The translations under genes were made by a program, and so were the position numbers. Below the pieces are notes generated by a model that did not search any database, was not told where the DNA came from, and saw nothing but the letters and a program-made list of their open reading frames with translations. Shown here in pieces: positions 27,501-36,045 of a stretch of 63,316 nt of DNA. Origin of the DNA: Anaerolineae bacterium (GTDB lineage Bacteria; Chloroflexota; Anaerolineae; 4572-78; J111); the NCBI GenBank assembly GCA_022071955.1, contig JAJVIM010000019.1:1-63316 (forward strand), given 5' to 3'. How positions within the stretch are numbered: position 1 is the first letter of the stretch; each line of letters opens with the position of its first letter.

Positions 27501-30500
27501 AGCACCTGCCAGAAGCGGCGCACGTCCGTGTCGGCATCGTTGGTGGTCGGGTCAAACACAAAATGGAACCACTTTTGCGCGTCGGCAAAACGCTGATTCA
27601 GGCTGAGCTGGTTGGCCAGCAGTAGCGGCGCGTGGAAAAACAGCTCCCAGTTGTAGCCGGCGTAGGGGCCAGCGGCGGCAAAATCGACCTCGTGGCGGGG
27701 GTACAGGCCGGGCACCCGTTCGTGGACGGGTTGGTAGGCCCGCTCAAAATAAAAGTCGGCGTCGCTGCGCACATGTTTGTAATGCTTCAGCCCGTCCGGT
27801 TCGCGCACAAACACCTCGATATTGCCGATACCGTAGCTGCTTTGAAACAGGCACGGCGCGTCGGCGGCCGTGTCATCAATCAGCGCCACCCGGCGGGTGA
27901 TGGTTTGCCCACGCCGCCACGGGCTGGTGGGCAGGTTGCCGGCCAGCCAGTAGTGAACCAACTGCGCCCCCTCCGGCGCCACCAGTTCCAAATCGCCGCC
28001 GGCCTCACCGGCCGCAATTCGATTTTGAATCAGCGCGCCGGGGCCGGAGGCTCGCTGCGTAACCACTGCCTGCCGCACCCATGCGCCATCGGCCTGCTGC
28101 CGGTAATGCACCAGCGCGCCGCCTTCGAGCACGACCGCGGCCAGCCCGCCGCTGGCGGTTTCGATGAGGCTGGCCGGGCCGGTAGCCGCCGTGCTGACCG
28201 GCTGCGGTTGCGCCGTCCAACTGTTGCCGTTGAGCACGTAGTGGCTAATGCGGCTGCCTTCCAGCGCCAGCGCGTGCAGCTCGCCGTTTTGCCGCTCGAT
28301 GAGGCTGGCCGGGCCGGTGGCCGCGCTGGAAACCACGCCGACGGCCGTCCAGACATCGTTGAGCGGCAGCTTGTTTACCCGCCGGTAATGCACCAGCTTG
28401 CCGCCGCTTTCCGGTACCAGCGCCTCAAAATCGCCGGGGCGGGTCACGTTGCCCTGGCCGTCGGTGACCCGCTGCCGCCTCCGCTCGACCATGCAGCCGG
28501 CGGCCACGGCGTCGGAACTGACCAGTACATCGGGCCGCCAGGCCGGAGTGCTGCCCTGCTGGAACGCGCCGTTATCGCGCCAGTAGAGGCGCAGTTCGCT
28601 GCCTTCCAGCACCAGCGCCTCAAAGTTGCCGGGGCGAGCGCCCTCGCCAAAGCCACCCTGAATCACGCTGGCCGCGCCGCTGGCCTGGGCCGAAATCGGC
28701 ATGGGGAAGGCGCTGATTTCCCACGGCCGGCTGAGGTACGGGTTGCCCAGCCCCTGATTGGTCAGATTGAGCAGGCCGGGCAGGCCGCGTTGTTTGAGGC
28801 CGGCAATGAACGCGCTCACCTGCGGGTGGAAAAAGGTGAAAAACCGGGCGTTGACCGTGGTTTTCCGGGTGGGCAGCAGCAGGCTGCCCCACAAAAAGCT
28901 GTTTTGGGCCGGCCCGGCCATCGCGTTGACCAGCGCGGTTTTGTCAAGGCTGGCGCTCAGCGAAACCTGCGGCGTGACCGCCTGAACCATTGCCGCCGCC
29001 GGCGCGGCCACCGACTGGACACGGTTGACGGCCTGCATGGTCATGGCCGGGGCCAGCCGGGCCGCGGCATCCACCCACGGCGAGGGATCGACCACCTGCT
29101 GCGGTGGCCGGGGGACAAGTTGGGCCACGTTGGCCTGCAAATCCGGGCCAGTGAGCTTGTCGAGGTAGGGCAGGCGGGGCGCATTTTTGACCGGCGGCTC
29201 AACCACCCGCGGCCATTCGAAATAGGAGTCTTTTTCCAGCCGCACAAAATAGGTGTGCGCGTTGTTTTGAAAGAAAACCGGCTGGTCCAGCGGTTCGGCG
29301 GGCAGGTTGGCCGGCGGCAGCAGCCGGTACGGGTCGGCGGCGTTGCGGTTGAGCAGCCGGATCTGCTTCCACGCTTCCGGCGGCGAACTCAGCTCCAGCG
29401 CTCCGTTGTCCTCCTGCTGTTGAAACTGATCGCGGCCGGCATTGAGCGGACGGATTGACTTGGACAGCGGCAACCAGGCCGCCGGCGCGGCGTAGGGGTC
29501 GGCCAGCACAAATTCGGCGGTGTGCAGCTCAAACGGCAGCAGGTGGTGGCGCAACAATTGAAAGTCCAGCCCCACCCGCAGCATACCGCCATCAATCCGG
29601 GCGCGCAGTTTAATTTGCTCCGGCCCGCCGGCCGCGTCATCGAGGGTGTTTGGCACCGGTTTGCCTTTGCCCAGCTTTATAGCTTTGGGCGTGGTCCGTT
29701 CGCGCGGCCAATTCACAAAGTCGTCCGAGACCTGTTTGGGGCTCCAGCGGCCCTGTTCGTAGCGGCTCCAGGCCAGCTTGATTTGCCAGTAACCGTTGGG
29801 CGCGGCAAAACTGATACTGTCGCTCATATTTTTGGTCGCGCCGATCAGCCCGCTCTGGCCGGCTTTTTTGGTGAACTGCGGCCAGAACAAATACAACTTA
29901 CCCCGCCAGATCACCGGCAGCAGATGCACACCGCTGTGCGGGTTGTCATCATCCTTTTCCACCCCCTGAATATCCACCGTTACCGGCTCCCACGGCGTCC
30001 AGTGACGGCCATCGACCAGCCGGCGGTAGTAATAAGTGCGCGACGAGCCGGTGGAGGTGCGGCCAAACACGTGCATAATGTCGATGTCCGGGTTGGACTC
30101 CTGCTGCCAAAAGTAGCCGCACACCTCCAGCCGGGCCACGTCGTTGAGTTTTTCCAAATAGGTCAGCAGCGCCCGTTCCACGGTGTCGCTGTTAACATCG
30201 CCCTGCAGCAGCTCCGATTCCAGCTCCTGAAAGAACGGGCTTTTGTTGTCGCGCAGTTCCGGCTCAATCCAGTTTTCCGGGTAGAGAAAGATTTTGCGGT
30301 TGGCTTCCCACACCCGGTAATTTTTGCGCCACTGCCACTGCTCGGTGTCGATGGCGTCCGGCGGCAGGTCGGCGTCGCGGTTGAGCAGCACCCGCTGCAC
30401 AAAAAGTTGGGTCGATGAGATGGCCTGTTTGATGCGCGAGGTGGCCATGCAGGCGCTCATCTCCACATCGATCAAAAAATATTCAAACAGGTCGTTGGCG

Positions 30501-33500
30501 GTGCGGGCGTTGGCCCGGCGAATGGCCGGCCGGGTGAGCACGTACGCCACCAGCGCGTCTCGTTGGCGCTCGCGCAGGGCGTCGTTGAGCCGGGCAGCCA
30601 CGTCGAGCCAGGCCGAGTCGTCGTAGCGGGCTTTGACCGTGTTGACAATTTCCTGCGCCTGCTGCGCCGATGGCGGCTGGCTGGCCCACGCCTTGAGTTT
30701 GGCCGGCGGCGCGCCGGTAGTGCGGCTCAGTTCGATGACTCGTTCCAGCCGGGTGGCTGGCCGCTCATCAATCAGCGCGGCGGCGTCCAGCTCGCAGGCG
30801 GCCAGCGCCTCGTCGATGACGGTGGCCGGCCAGCCGGTGGCCGCGGCCAACGTGTCGCGTTTTTGGTTGTCGGCGGCGGTGAACACATCCAGCAGAGTCA
30901 CGTCGCCGGGGGTGAGCCGGCTGCGCAGGGCGGCGTAATCGGCCAACCGCTGCCAGCGGGCAAAGCCGTCGGGCACGGGCGTTTGGCCCAGTTTGTTCAA
31001 ATCGAACTGCTGCGGGTCGTCATCGGTGGGGCAGAAGTAGCGCAGCTCCGCCGCCGACAGGTTGAGCGTGGTAGCCAGCAGCGCAATTTTGTGCAGCCGG
31101 GTAAAAATTGGGGCGGGCGCGGCAAAAAAGGGCGGCTGGCTTTGAAACAGGTTCGCTGCCAGGCTGGTGGGGTTGGCCGCGCCGGGGAGCGTCCAGCGCA
31201 CGTTCAGCCGGGCATCGAACAGGTTTTCAAAATATTCCACGGTGAGGGGATAAAACCGGCCGGCTTCGAGCGTGATTTTGGCCGTGTACTGGGCCGCGGC
31301 GTCGCTGTCGTGCCACTCGTCGATGAGTAACTGGTTGTTGAGCCGCAGCCGCAGGCCGTCGTCGGCGTGAGCCACAAAGGTGTGCTCACCGCTGGCGGTG
31401 GCCAGCAGCCAGCCCTGCCAGCGCACACTGAAACGGTCGGCGTCAACCAGCGGTTCGGGCCGGTCGCGCTGCCAGTCAAAATTCAGGTCGAGGTCAATCT
31501 GCGTGGCTGCGGGGTCGCCCTGCAAATCCACGTTGTTGAAATAGTCGGCGTGCAGGCCGGGCAGCAGTAAAAAATCGGTGATGGCCGGCGCGGCCGGATC
31601 CGCGGTGCTGTGCAGCAGTTTCATCTCTTCCAGTAGTGCGGCGGTGGTGGCGGCTTCCAGCCCCAATGTTTCACTGAGCGTTTGTTTGATGAAACTGCGG
31701 GCCGCTTGCTCTGCATCCGGGGTGTCAGTTTCCGGCGCGGCCTGTTGCTGGCCAATGGCCAGCAGGCCGGTGCGGAGCTGTTCAACCAGCGCCGCCACCT
31801 GCGCCGGGGCCGGCGCCAGACTGTTCTCGGCGGCAAACAGATAGGTGAGTTGGGCCGTGGTCAGCCCGGATTGGCGCACCTGTTCCACCACCCGCCCAAA
31901 ATCGAGCGTGGCCTGCGGGTTGGCAAAGGGGTCGGCCCCGGCCAGTGTTTTCAGGGCGATGAATTCGGCGGCGCGCAGGTTGAGCAAGCGCGCCAGCAGG
32001 GCGTAGCGGTGCAACTGCGACAGGTTGGCCAGCGACGTGGGCGCTTGCTGGTCGGTCAATTTGGCAGCCTGCCGGATGGCCGTCAGGTCGGCGGCGCGCA
32101 GCCGGAGCGCGGCCAGCAGCGCCGGGATTTTGTCGTCAATCGGTTTGCCGGCGGTGTCCGGCTGGCCGTTCACGTCGCGCAGCCGCAGATCGTCATCGGG
32201 CGGGTTCAGCACCGAGCGCTTTTGAAATAGCTGCTCGTACAACGAATTGGGGCCGCGCGTATCGAGCGGCTGCCACAGGCTGAGCAGCAACGTTACGCTC
32301 GCGCCGCTGGCCTGCCGCAGTTGCTCCAGCCGGGCCAATTCCTCCAAACAAGCGGGGGTGATGGTTGCGGTAGCGCCAAAAGCCAGCAGCGCCCGGTCCA
32401 GTTCCGGCATCGTCCAGCCGAGTTTGCGCCACAGGCGCACAAACGTGTGCAGCCGGCGCAGTTCATCTTCACCCAGCGCCGAGCCGTCGAGGTGTTGGAC
32501 CTGCAGCCCGGCCGGGTCGCACTCGTCATCGGTATTGGAATAAAGCACAATCAGCCCGGCGATGGTTTCCGCCGGCAGCCGCGTTTCGATGGCTTGCTGC
32601 AGGTCGGCGGGAGTCTGGCCGTGGGCCGCCAATTTGTCGGCCAGCGCCGGGTCGGCGGTGTAGTTGGCTTGAATAAAGGCGCGCAGTTCGCGGCTGGTCA
32701 GGCTGAATTCGGCGTAAATCGACTCAAGCTGATCGTACAGCGCCTGGCCGGGGTTGATGAAACGGCATTTGAGCAGCTCCACCAACTCGGTGAAGGCCAG
32801 TCGGGTGCGCTCCAGAAATTCTGGCACGCAGCCAACAAACGCGGCGACGGCCTCGGGCGGCAGCGGTTTGAGGCTGGCCCAGGTGGCGGCGTCTACCGCG
32901 CCGGTTACCGGCAACCCTTCATCCGTTTGAAAATCTTTGACCGCCTGCGTCACCAGCGGCCCAAAGCGGCCATCGAGCGTGAGATTGGCTCCGCGGGCAA
33001 CCAGCTTGGCTTGCAGCACCACCACCGCCGCGCCGGCGTCGCCTTCCTGCAACGGGCGGTAGAGGTCGCTTTCGGCCAACCCGTACAGATTTGGCAGCGG
33101 CTCCAACTTGTCAGCCAGCGCGAAATCCTGGCCGGTGATGAGTTCGTGCTCGCGGGCAGAAATGGACAAAAATTCACTGTGCCGCTCGCGGCGTTTGGCG
33201 GTTTCGCTGTCGCCAAACGCGCCGGCCAGCGCCGCCAGCAAATCGGGCCGGCTAAGGTTGAGCTGGGCCAGATAAACGCGGGCCATTTCCAGCCAGCGGT
33301 TGAAGGGCAGGCTGATGGGGTAGACCGCGCCGGCCAGCGTGTTGTAGGCGGTCTGGCTGATGTGTTGGGGCATAGCCCGCAGTTCGGCGGCGGTTTCGCC
33401 GGTCACGTCGTGGGCGGTGGTCGCGTCGAGTTTATCGCCGAGGGCGATGTAGCTTTCCAGCACTTCGTTGGCCAGATCGAGGTAAGGCAGCGGCGTGTTG

Positions 33501-35998
33501 GTATTTTCGCAGGTCAATTGCAGGTGGGCCAGATCGGGCCGGCGGGCCAGCAGGATGTCGAGCGGCGTTTGGGGCAGGTTCGGCCGGTGTTTTTGATCGA
33601 GGAAAAGCAGCAGATCGACCAGATAGGCGGCCGGGCTGGTCCAGGCCCGGCACTGTTCGCAGTCGCACAACTCCACCGAGCCGAACAGTTTAGCCCAGGC
33701 CGGCATCTCTTTTAGCCCGCCGCTGACGGCGTAGGGGGTGGCGTCGTTGGCCAGTTGGTAGGCGTGGACGGCCATTGTCAGCGTGGCCGCCGAAACAGCC
33801 AGCGCCCGGCTGTACACCAGATTCGCTTCGGCCTCGCCGCCGAGCGCGTTTTGGGCGGCGGCCACAAAGCCGGCGCGGGTGTACTGGCCGGTAATCTGCG
33901 CCGCCGAGTGAAACGGGCCGGATACCAGCCCGGCAAAGTTTTGCTCGCTGGTGCTGAGCCGCAACAGCCGCTGCACCCGCCGGGTTTCGGCCAGTACCTG
34001 CGTTTTTTGCGGGTCGTTGAGCGCGTTGTCCAGCAGGTCGGCGTGATCGGCCACCCGCGCCGTCAACAGATCAAACTCCGGTCGCTCGGTGACGAGTTTG
34101 GTCAGAAAATTGGCGGTGGCCGGGCTGACCGGCGCGTTGTCGTTGAGCGAGCGGAGGGTGCGGGCCGCGGCGGCGGTGGGTTGGGCGGCGGCCAGCAGGC
34201 TGCCGATGCCCTGCGCGTAAAAGGCCCGCTGCTCGGCTTCGGTGTTGCCGGGCAGGCCGGCCGGCAGCGGCACGTCCGCGCCGGCAACCAGATTGGTCAG
34301 CGTGGCGGGGTCAACGTGCAGAGCCAGCGTTGCCAGCGAAGCGGCCGCGGGTGCGGCCTGTCGGATTTGCTGCATCAGCGGCACATTGGCCTGCGTCAGC
34401 GCGCCGAGCTGGGTGACGTACTGAATTTCAGCGGCTTTTTCCTTAAAATCGGGGTTTTGGCGCAGCGATTGCCAAAACTCGGCTGCCGTGCCCTGGTGTT
34501 CGCCGCCCAGCCGCAGCAAATCAGCCTGCTGCTCCGGCGAGTCGATGGCCAGCGCCAGCACGCCGCCAATGGTCGCCATATTGCCGCTGAGTGGTTGGGC
34601 CAGCACCTGCCGGGGGGCAAGCTGGCGGATGAGCGCCACGGCAGCGGTCAGACTGGCTTCGTCGAGCGGCGGGATGATGTTTTGGGCGACGGCCTGCCGC
34701 AGGGCGGTGGTCAGTTGCACGTCGCCGGCTGAGGCCAACCGGCGCAGGTCGTCCAACCCCTGCCGGGCCAGCCCATAAAGCACCGCCGGCGCAAGCTGAT
34801 TGTCGAAGCCGGTTTGGGCCAGCCGGCAGGCCGCAGCAAACTGCTCCACCGGCTGGCGTTCCCAACCGATTTCACGGGCCGCAAAAGAGATGTCGCGGTG
34901 TTCGGTCTCGTCAAAAACAGCGGCGGCGCGGCAGACCCGGGCTTCGCGGGCGGCGTCGTCTGCGCCGGCGGGGGCCGGCTCCGCCAGCAGCGGCTCGATG
35001 GCCCGCCACAGCCGCTCGTACTCCGACGGCTCGGCGGGCGGCGCGGCGGCGGGCAGCACCAGCCGCACCTCTTCCACCGGGCGGGCGGCGATGCCCAGCG
35101 GCAGGTCATCGTCGGCTACCAGCTCCTCGCGGGCCGGCTGGCCGTTGCTGGCGGCAAAGCGGCGGATCACCTGAAACGGCTCCAGCGGGAAATCGCCGCG
35201 GCGGAGTTCAAAAATGAGGTCGGCAGATTTTGGCTCACTATCGCCGGCAGCAAAATCGGCCAGGTAGTAGTCAACCTCAAACTGGCCATCGGGCCCGGTG
35301 CGGGCCGGCTGGCCCAACAGCTCGCGGCGCGGGCCGATGTCGCGGTCAAACACTGTCACCTGCACGCCCTCCACCGGGTTTCCATCTTCGGTAACCACCT
35401 GCCCGCGCACCACCAGCGCATCGCCGGCCGGCGGCTGCGGGCGAGGCAGTAGCTCAACCTGCAACTCCGGCGGCGGGTCGGTCACGGTTTCGGATTCGGC
35501 CAGCACCGCGCCGGCGGCATCGTAGGCAAAGACAATCAGGTCGATGATTTCTTTCACCACCAGCACGCCTTCGCCGGGCTGGGCGTACAGCCGTGGGTCA
35601 TAATAAATGCGGAAAAAGCCATCGGCGTTGGTGGTGGCGCTACCCAGATACGCCCCGCCGATGTTGTCCCGGTCAAAGGCGAATACGAGCTTATCTGCCA
35701 GCGGCCCGCCATCGAGGCCACTGGCCCGCCCCTCCACCAGCCGCAGATCGCCCTGCTCCCACAACCGCCGGTTGAGCGCCTCGGCGGTGATTTCATCGAC
35801 CACACCCGGCGGGTCGGCGGGGACGCCCAACTCCTGCTGGGCCAGGCGCACCATTTCGGTAGTGCCGTCGCCGTAGCGCGCGGCGCCAATTTCTGTGGCG
35901 GGGATGTCGCCAAAACCGAGCCGGCGCAGAGCCTCGTGCAGGTTGGCCACATCCGGGCCAGTTGAGTTTTGGTTGAGCGTAAAACGGACAGCTTGCAT
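24566..35998 (-). CDS. Giant Tc-toxin TcA subunit (receptor binding and pore forming)
   Basis: TcA proteins form the pentameric bell that binds host cells and injects the TcC effector. At 3810 aa this one is ~1300 residues longer than the usual ~2500. Order: a peptidoglycan-binding-like unit (~5-85); transthyretin-like beta domains (~90-290); the VRP1 hallmark CDCEQCRAWTSPAAYLVDLL (~778); a second peptidoglycan-binding-like insert (~976-1043); a PA14 domain (~1480-1605, HADYFNNVDLQG to FDARLNVRWTLPG); a neuraminidase-like/ABC-toxin region (~2000); at least five lectin- or propeller-like repeats of the type ALVLEGSELRLYWR (~2450-2685); long helices with an Ala/Gly-rich channel segment (~3080-3250); and the TcB-binding end (GHYFRRVKSVSLTIPCVVGPYTGV, ~3520). 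No signal peptide is visible. It starts 47 bp after the TcB-TcC gene with AAAGGAG ahead of the ATG. Confidence 0.93.
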   Translation of the reverse strand: MQAVRFTLNQNSTGPDVANLHEALRRLGFGDIPATEIGAARYGDGTTEMVRLAQQELGVPADPPGVVDEITAEALNRRLWEQGDLRLVEGRASGLDGGPLADKLVFAFDRDNIGGAYLGSATTNADGFFRIYYDPRLYAQPGEGVLVVKEIIDLIVFAYDAAGAVLAESETVTDPPPELQVELLPRPQPPAGDALVVRGQVVTEDGNPVEGVQVTVFDRDIGPRRELLGQPARTGPDGQFEVDYYLADFAAGDSEPKSADLIFELRRGDFPLEPFQVIRRFAASNGQPAREELVADDDLPLGIAARPVEEVRLVLPAAAPPAEPSEYERLWRAIEPLLAEPAPAGADDAAREARVCRAAAVFDETEHRDISFAAREIGWERQPVEQFAAACRLAQTGFDNQLAPAVLYGLARQGLDDLRRLASAGDVQLTTALRQAVAQNIIPPLDEASLTAAVALIRQLAPRQVLAQPLSGNMATIGGVLALAIDSPEQQADLLRLGGEHQGTAAEFWQSLRQNPDFKEKAAEIQYVTQLGALTQANVPLMQQIRQAAPAAASLATLALHVDPATLTNLVAGADVPLPAGLPGNTEAEQRAFYAQGIGSLLAAAQPTAAAARTLRSLNDNAPVSPATANFLTKLVTERPEFDLLTARVADHADLLDNALNDPQKTQVLAETRRVQRLLRLSTSEQNFAGLVSGPFHSAAQITGQYTRAGFVAAAQNALGGEAEANLVYSRALAVSAATLTMAVHAYQLANDATPYAVSGGLKEMPAWAKLFGSVELCDCEQCRAWTSPAAYLVDLLLFLDQKHRPNLPQTPLDILLARRPDLAHLQLTCENTNTPLPYLDLANEVLESYIALGDKLDATTAHDVTGETAAELRAMPQHISQTAYNTLAGAVYPISLPFNRWLEMARVYLAQLNLSRPDLLAALAGAFGDSETAKRRERHSEFLSISAREHELITGQDFALADKLEPLPNLYGLAESDLYRPLQEGDAGAAVVVLQAKLVARGANLTLDGRFGPLVTQAVKDFQTDEGLPVTGAVDAATWASLKPLPPEAVAAFVGCVPEFLERTRLAFTELVELLKCRFINPGQALYDQLESIYAEFSLTSRELRAFIQANYTADPALADKLAAHGQTPADLQQAIETRLPAETIAGLIVLYSNTDDECDPAGLQVQHLDGSALGEDELRRLHTFVRLWRKLGWTMPELDRALLAFGATATITPACLEELARLEQLRQASGASVTLLLSLWQPLDTRGPNSLYEQLFQKRSVLNPPDDDLRLRDVNGQPDTAGKPIDDKIPALLAALRLRAADLTAIRQAAKLTDQQAPTSLANLSQLHRYALLARLLNLRAAEFIALKTLAGADPFANPQATLDFGRVVEQVRQSGLTTAQLTYLFAAENSLAPAPAQVAALVEQLRTGLLAIGQQQAAPETDTPDAEQAARSFIKQTLSETLGLEAATTAALLEEMKLLHSTADPAAPAITDFLLLPGLHADYFNNVDLQGDPAATQIDLDLNFDWQRDRPEPLVDADRFSVRWQGWLLATASGEHTFVAHADDGLRLRLNNQLLIDEWHDSDAAAQYTAKITLEAGRFYPLTVEYFENLFDARLNVRWTLPGAANPTSLAANLFQSQPPFFAAPAPIFTRLHKIALLATTLNLSAAELRYFCPTDDDPQQFDLNKLGQTPVPDGFARWQRLADYAALRSRLTPGDVTLLDVFTAADNQKRDTLAAATGWPATVIDEALAACELDAAALIDERPATRLERVIELSRTTGAPPAKLKAWASQPPSAQQAQEIVNTVKARYDDSAWLDVAARLNDALRERQRDALVAYVLTRPAIRRANARTANDLFEYFLIDVEMSACMATSRIKQAISSTQLFVQRVLLNRDADLPPDAIDTEQWQWRKNYRVWEANRKIFLYPENWIEPELRDNKSPFFQELESELLQGDVNSDTVERALLTYLEKLNDVARLEVCGYFWQQESNPDIDIMHVFGRTSTGSSRTYYYRRLVDGRHWTPWEPVTVDIQGVEKDDDNPHSGVHLLPVIWRGKLYLFWPQFTKKAGQSGLIGATKNMSDSISFAAPNGYWQIKLAWSRYEQGRWSPKQVSDDFVNWPRERTTPKAIKLGKGKPVPNTLDDAAGGPEQIKLRARIDGGMLRVGLDFQLLRHHLLPFELHTAEFVLADPYAAPAAWLPLSKSIRPLNAGRDQFQQQEDNGALELSSPPEAWKQIRLLNRNAADPYRLLPPANLPAEPLDQPVFFQNNAHTYFVRLEKDSYFEWPRVVEPPVKNAPRLPYLDKLTGPDLQANVAQLVPRPPQQVVDPSPWVDAAARLAPAMTMQAVNRVQSVAAPAAAMVQAVTPQVSLSASLDKTALVNAMAGPAQNSFLWGSLLLPTRKTTVNARFFTFFHPQVSAFIAGLKQRGLPGLLNLTNQGLGNPYLSRPWEISAFPMPISAQASGAASVIQGGFGEGARPGNFEALVLEGSELRLYWRDNGAFQQGSTPAWRPDVLVSSDAVAAGCMVERRRQRVTDGQGNVTRPGDFEALVPESGGKLVHYRRVNKLPLNDVWTAVGVVSSAATGPASLIERQNGELHALALEGSRISHYVLNGNSWTAQPQPVSTAATGPASLIETASGGLAAVVLEGGALVHYRQQADGAWVRQAVVTQRASGPGALIQNRIAAGEAGGDLELVAPEGAQLVHYWLAGNLPTSPWRRGQTITRRVALIDDTAADAPCLFQSSYGIGNIEVFVREPDGLKHYKHVRSDADFYFERAYQPVHERVPGLYPRHEVDFAAAGPYAGYNWELFFHAPLLLANQLSLNQRFADAQKWFHFVFDPTTNDADTDVRRFWQVLPLREVSPERLAEMFRKLQPGGSNSPAEQEVVNQLIDLAKHPFQPHLIARSRLSAYQKFVVMKYLDNLIAWGDQLFRRDTIETINEATLLYVLAARLLGPRPERIPPRRRPQPLTFAQLRPLLDEAGNAQVEAEDETPFASLAAPVEGQPEAAALLSMGRTLYFCIPQNDKLLGYWDVVEDRLFKIRHCMNIEGVVRQLPLFEPPIDPALLVRAAAAGLDIGSVLSDLSAPLPRYRFAVMLQKALEMAGELKALGSALLAALEKKDAEHLGQMRAGHESALLAAVRHVKEWQKAEAEASLNALRAQRQTAIARLLHYSQLLGEAAVTIPTEPGDPKKPDEPASTTAIQPYNPTGRFELVNGGKIVISGAAVGASAGELIAGPGGGAAGGAIGAAIGDIELASLDSGTKMLKFEQEEIFQSFLAAAFSMASSTVEGLATLLHLIPQAEISLKPLGLGGSVNFGGAQLGAATTAAAKVLGAMGTWHGFKSTLASRLAGFVWREQEQALQRNSAALEIEQIDRQIIAAKIRHQIASLELDNQDTLIANAAEVESFLQTKFTNTELYGWMERGISKLYFEAYQLAYDLAKRAERCYRFELGIDKSDFIKFGYWDSLRKGLMAGDALFLALKQLERAYHDQNRREYEITKHVSLLALNPLALIELRETGRCEFDLPEALFDLDFPGHYFRRVKSVSLTIPCVVGPYTGVSATLTLLRNSLRRDSTLAGGHYARDMANDDPRFIDDLVPTQSIATSHAQNDSGMFELNFRDERYLPFEGAGAVSRWRLDLPATFRQFDYDTIADAVLHLKYTAREGGQLLAGQALVEMSRAQDLLLQLGQTEGGLFRLVSLRQELAGWTKLLRGDKVELDLRDRFPLLLRGRKLSINQLEVFVKSKTNKIKVGNSEKPFTDWAGKLTVQLDTDSFTLQKWSKAQPGDEDLLWLRTNIDWQPDQETRSLQLSGNQFDALREAIEDVVLVCRYTVG

Positions 35999-36045
35999 GG
36001 CTGGTGACTCCTTTTTGATCCGCCTGAAAAATAGTTTCCGTTGAG

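Noticed and set aside
25457..29458. Long plus-strand frames (629 and 608 codons) opposite the TcA gene
   Set aside because: They mirror a GC-rich 3810-aa gene on the other strand, have low-complexity Gly/Arg/Gln composition and show no domain.
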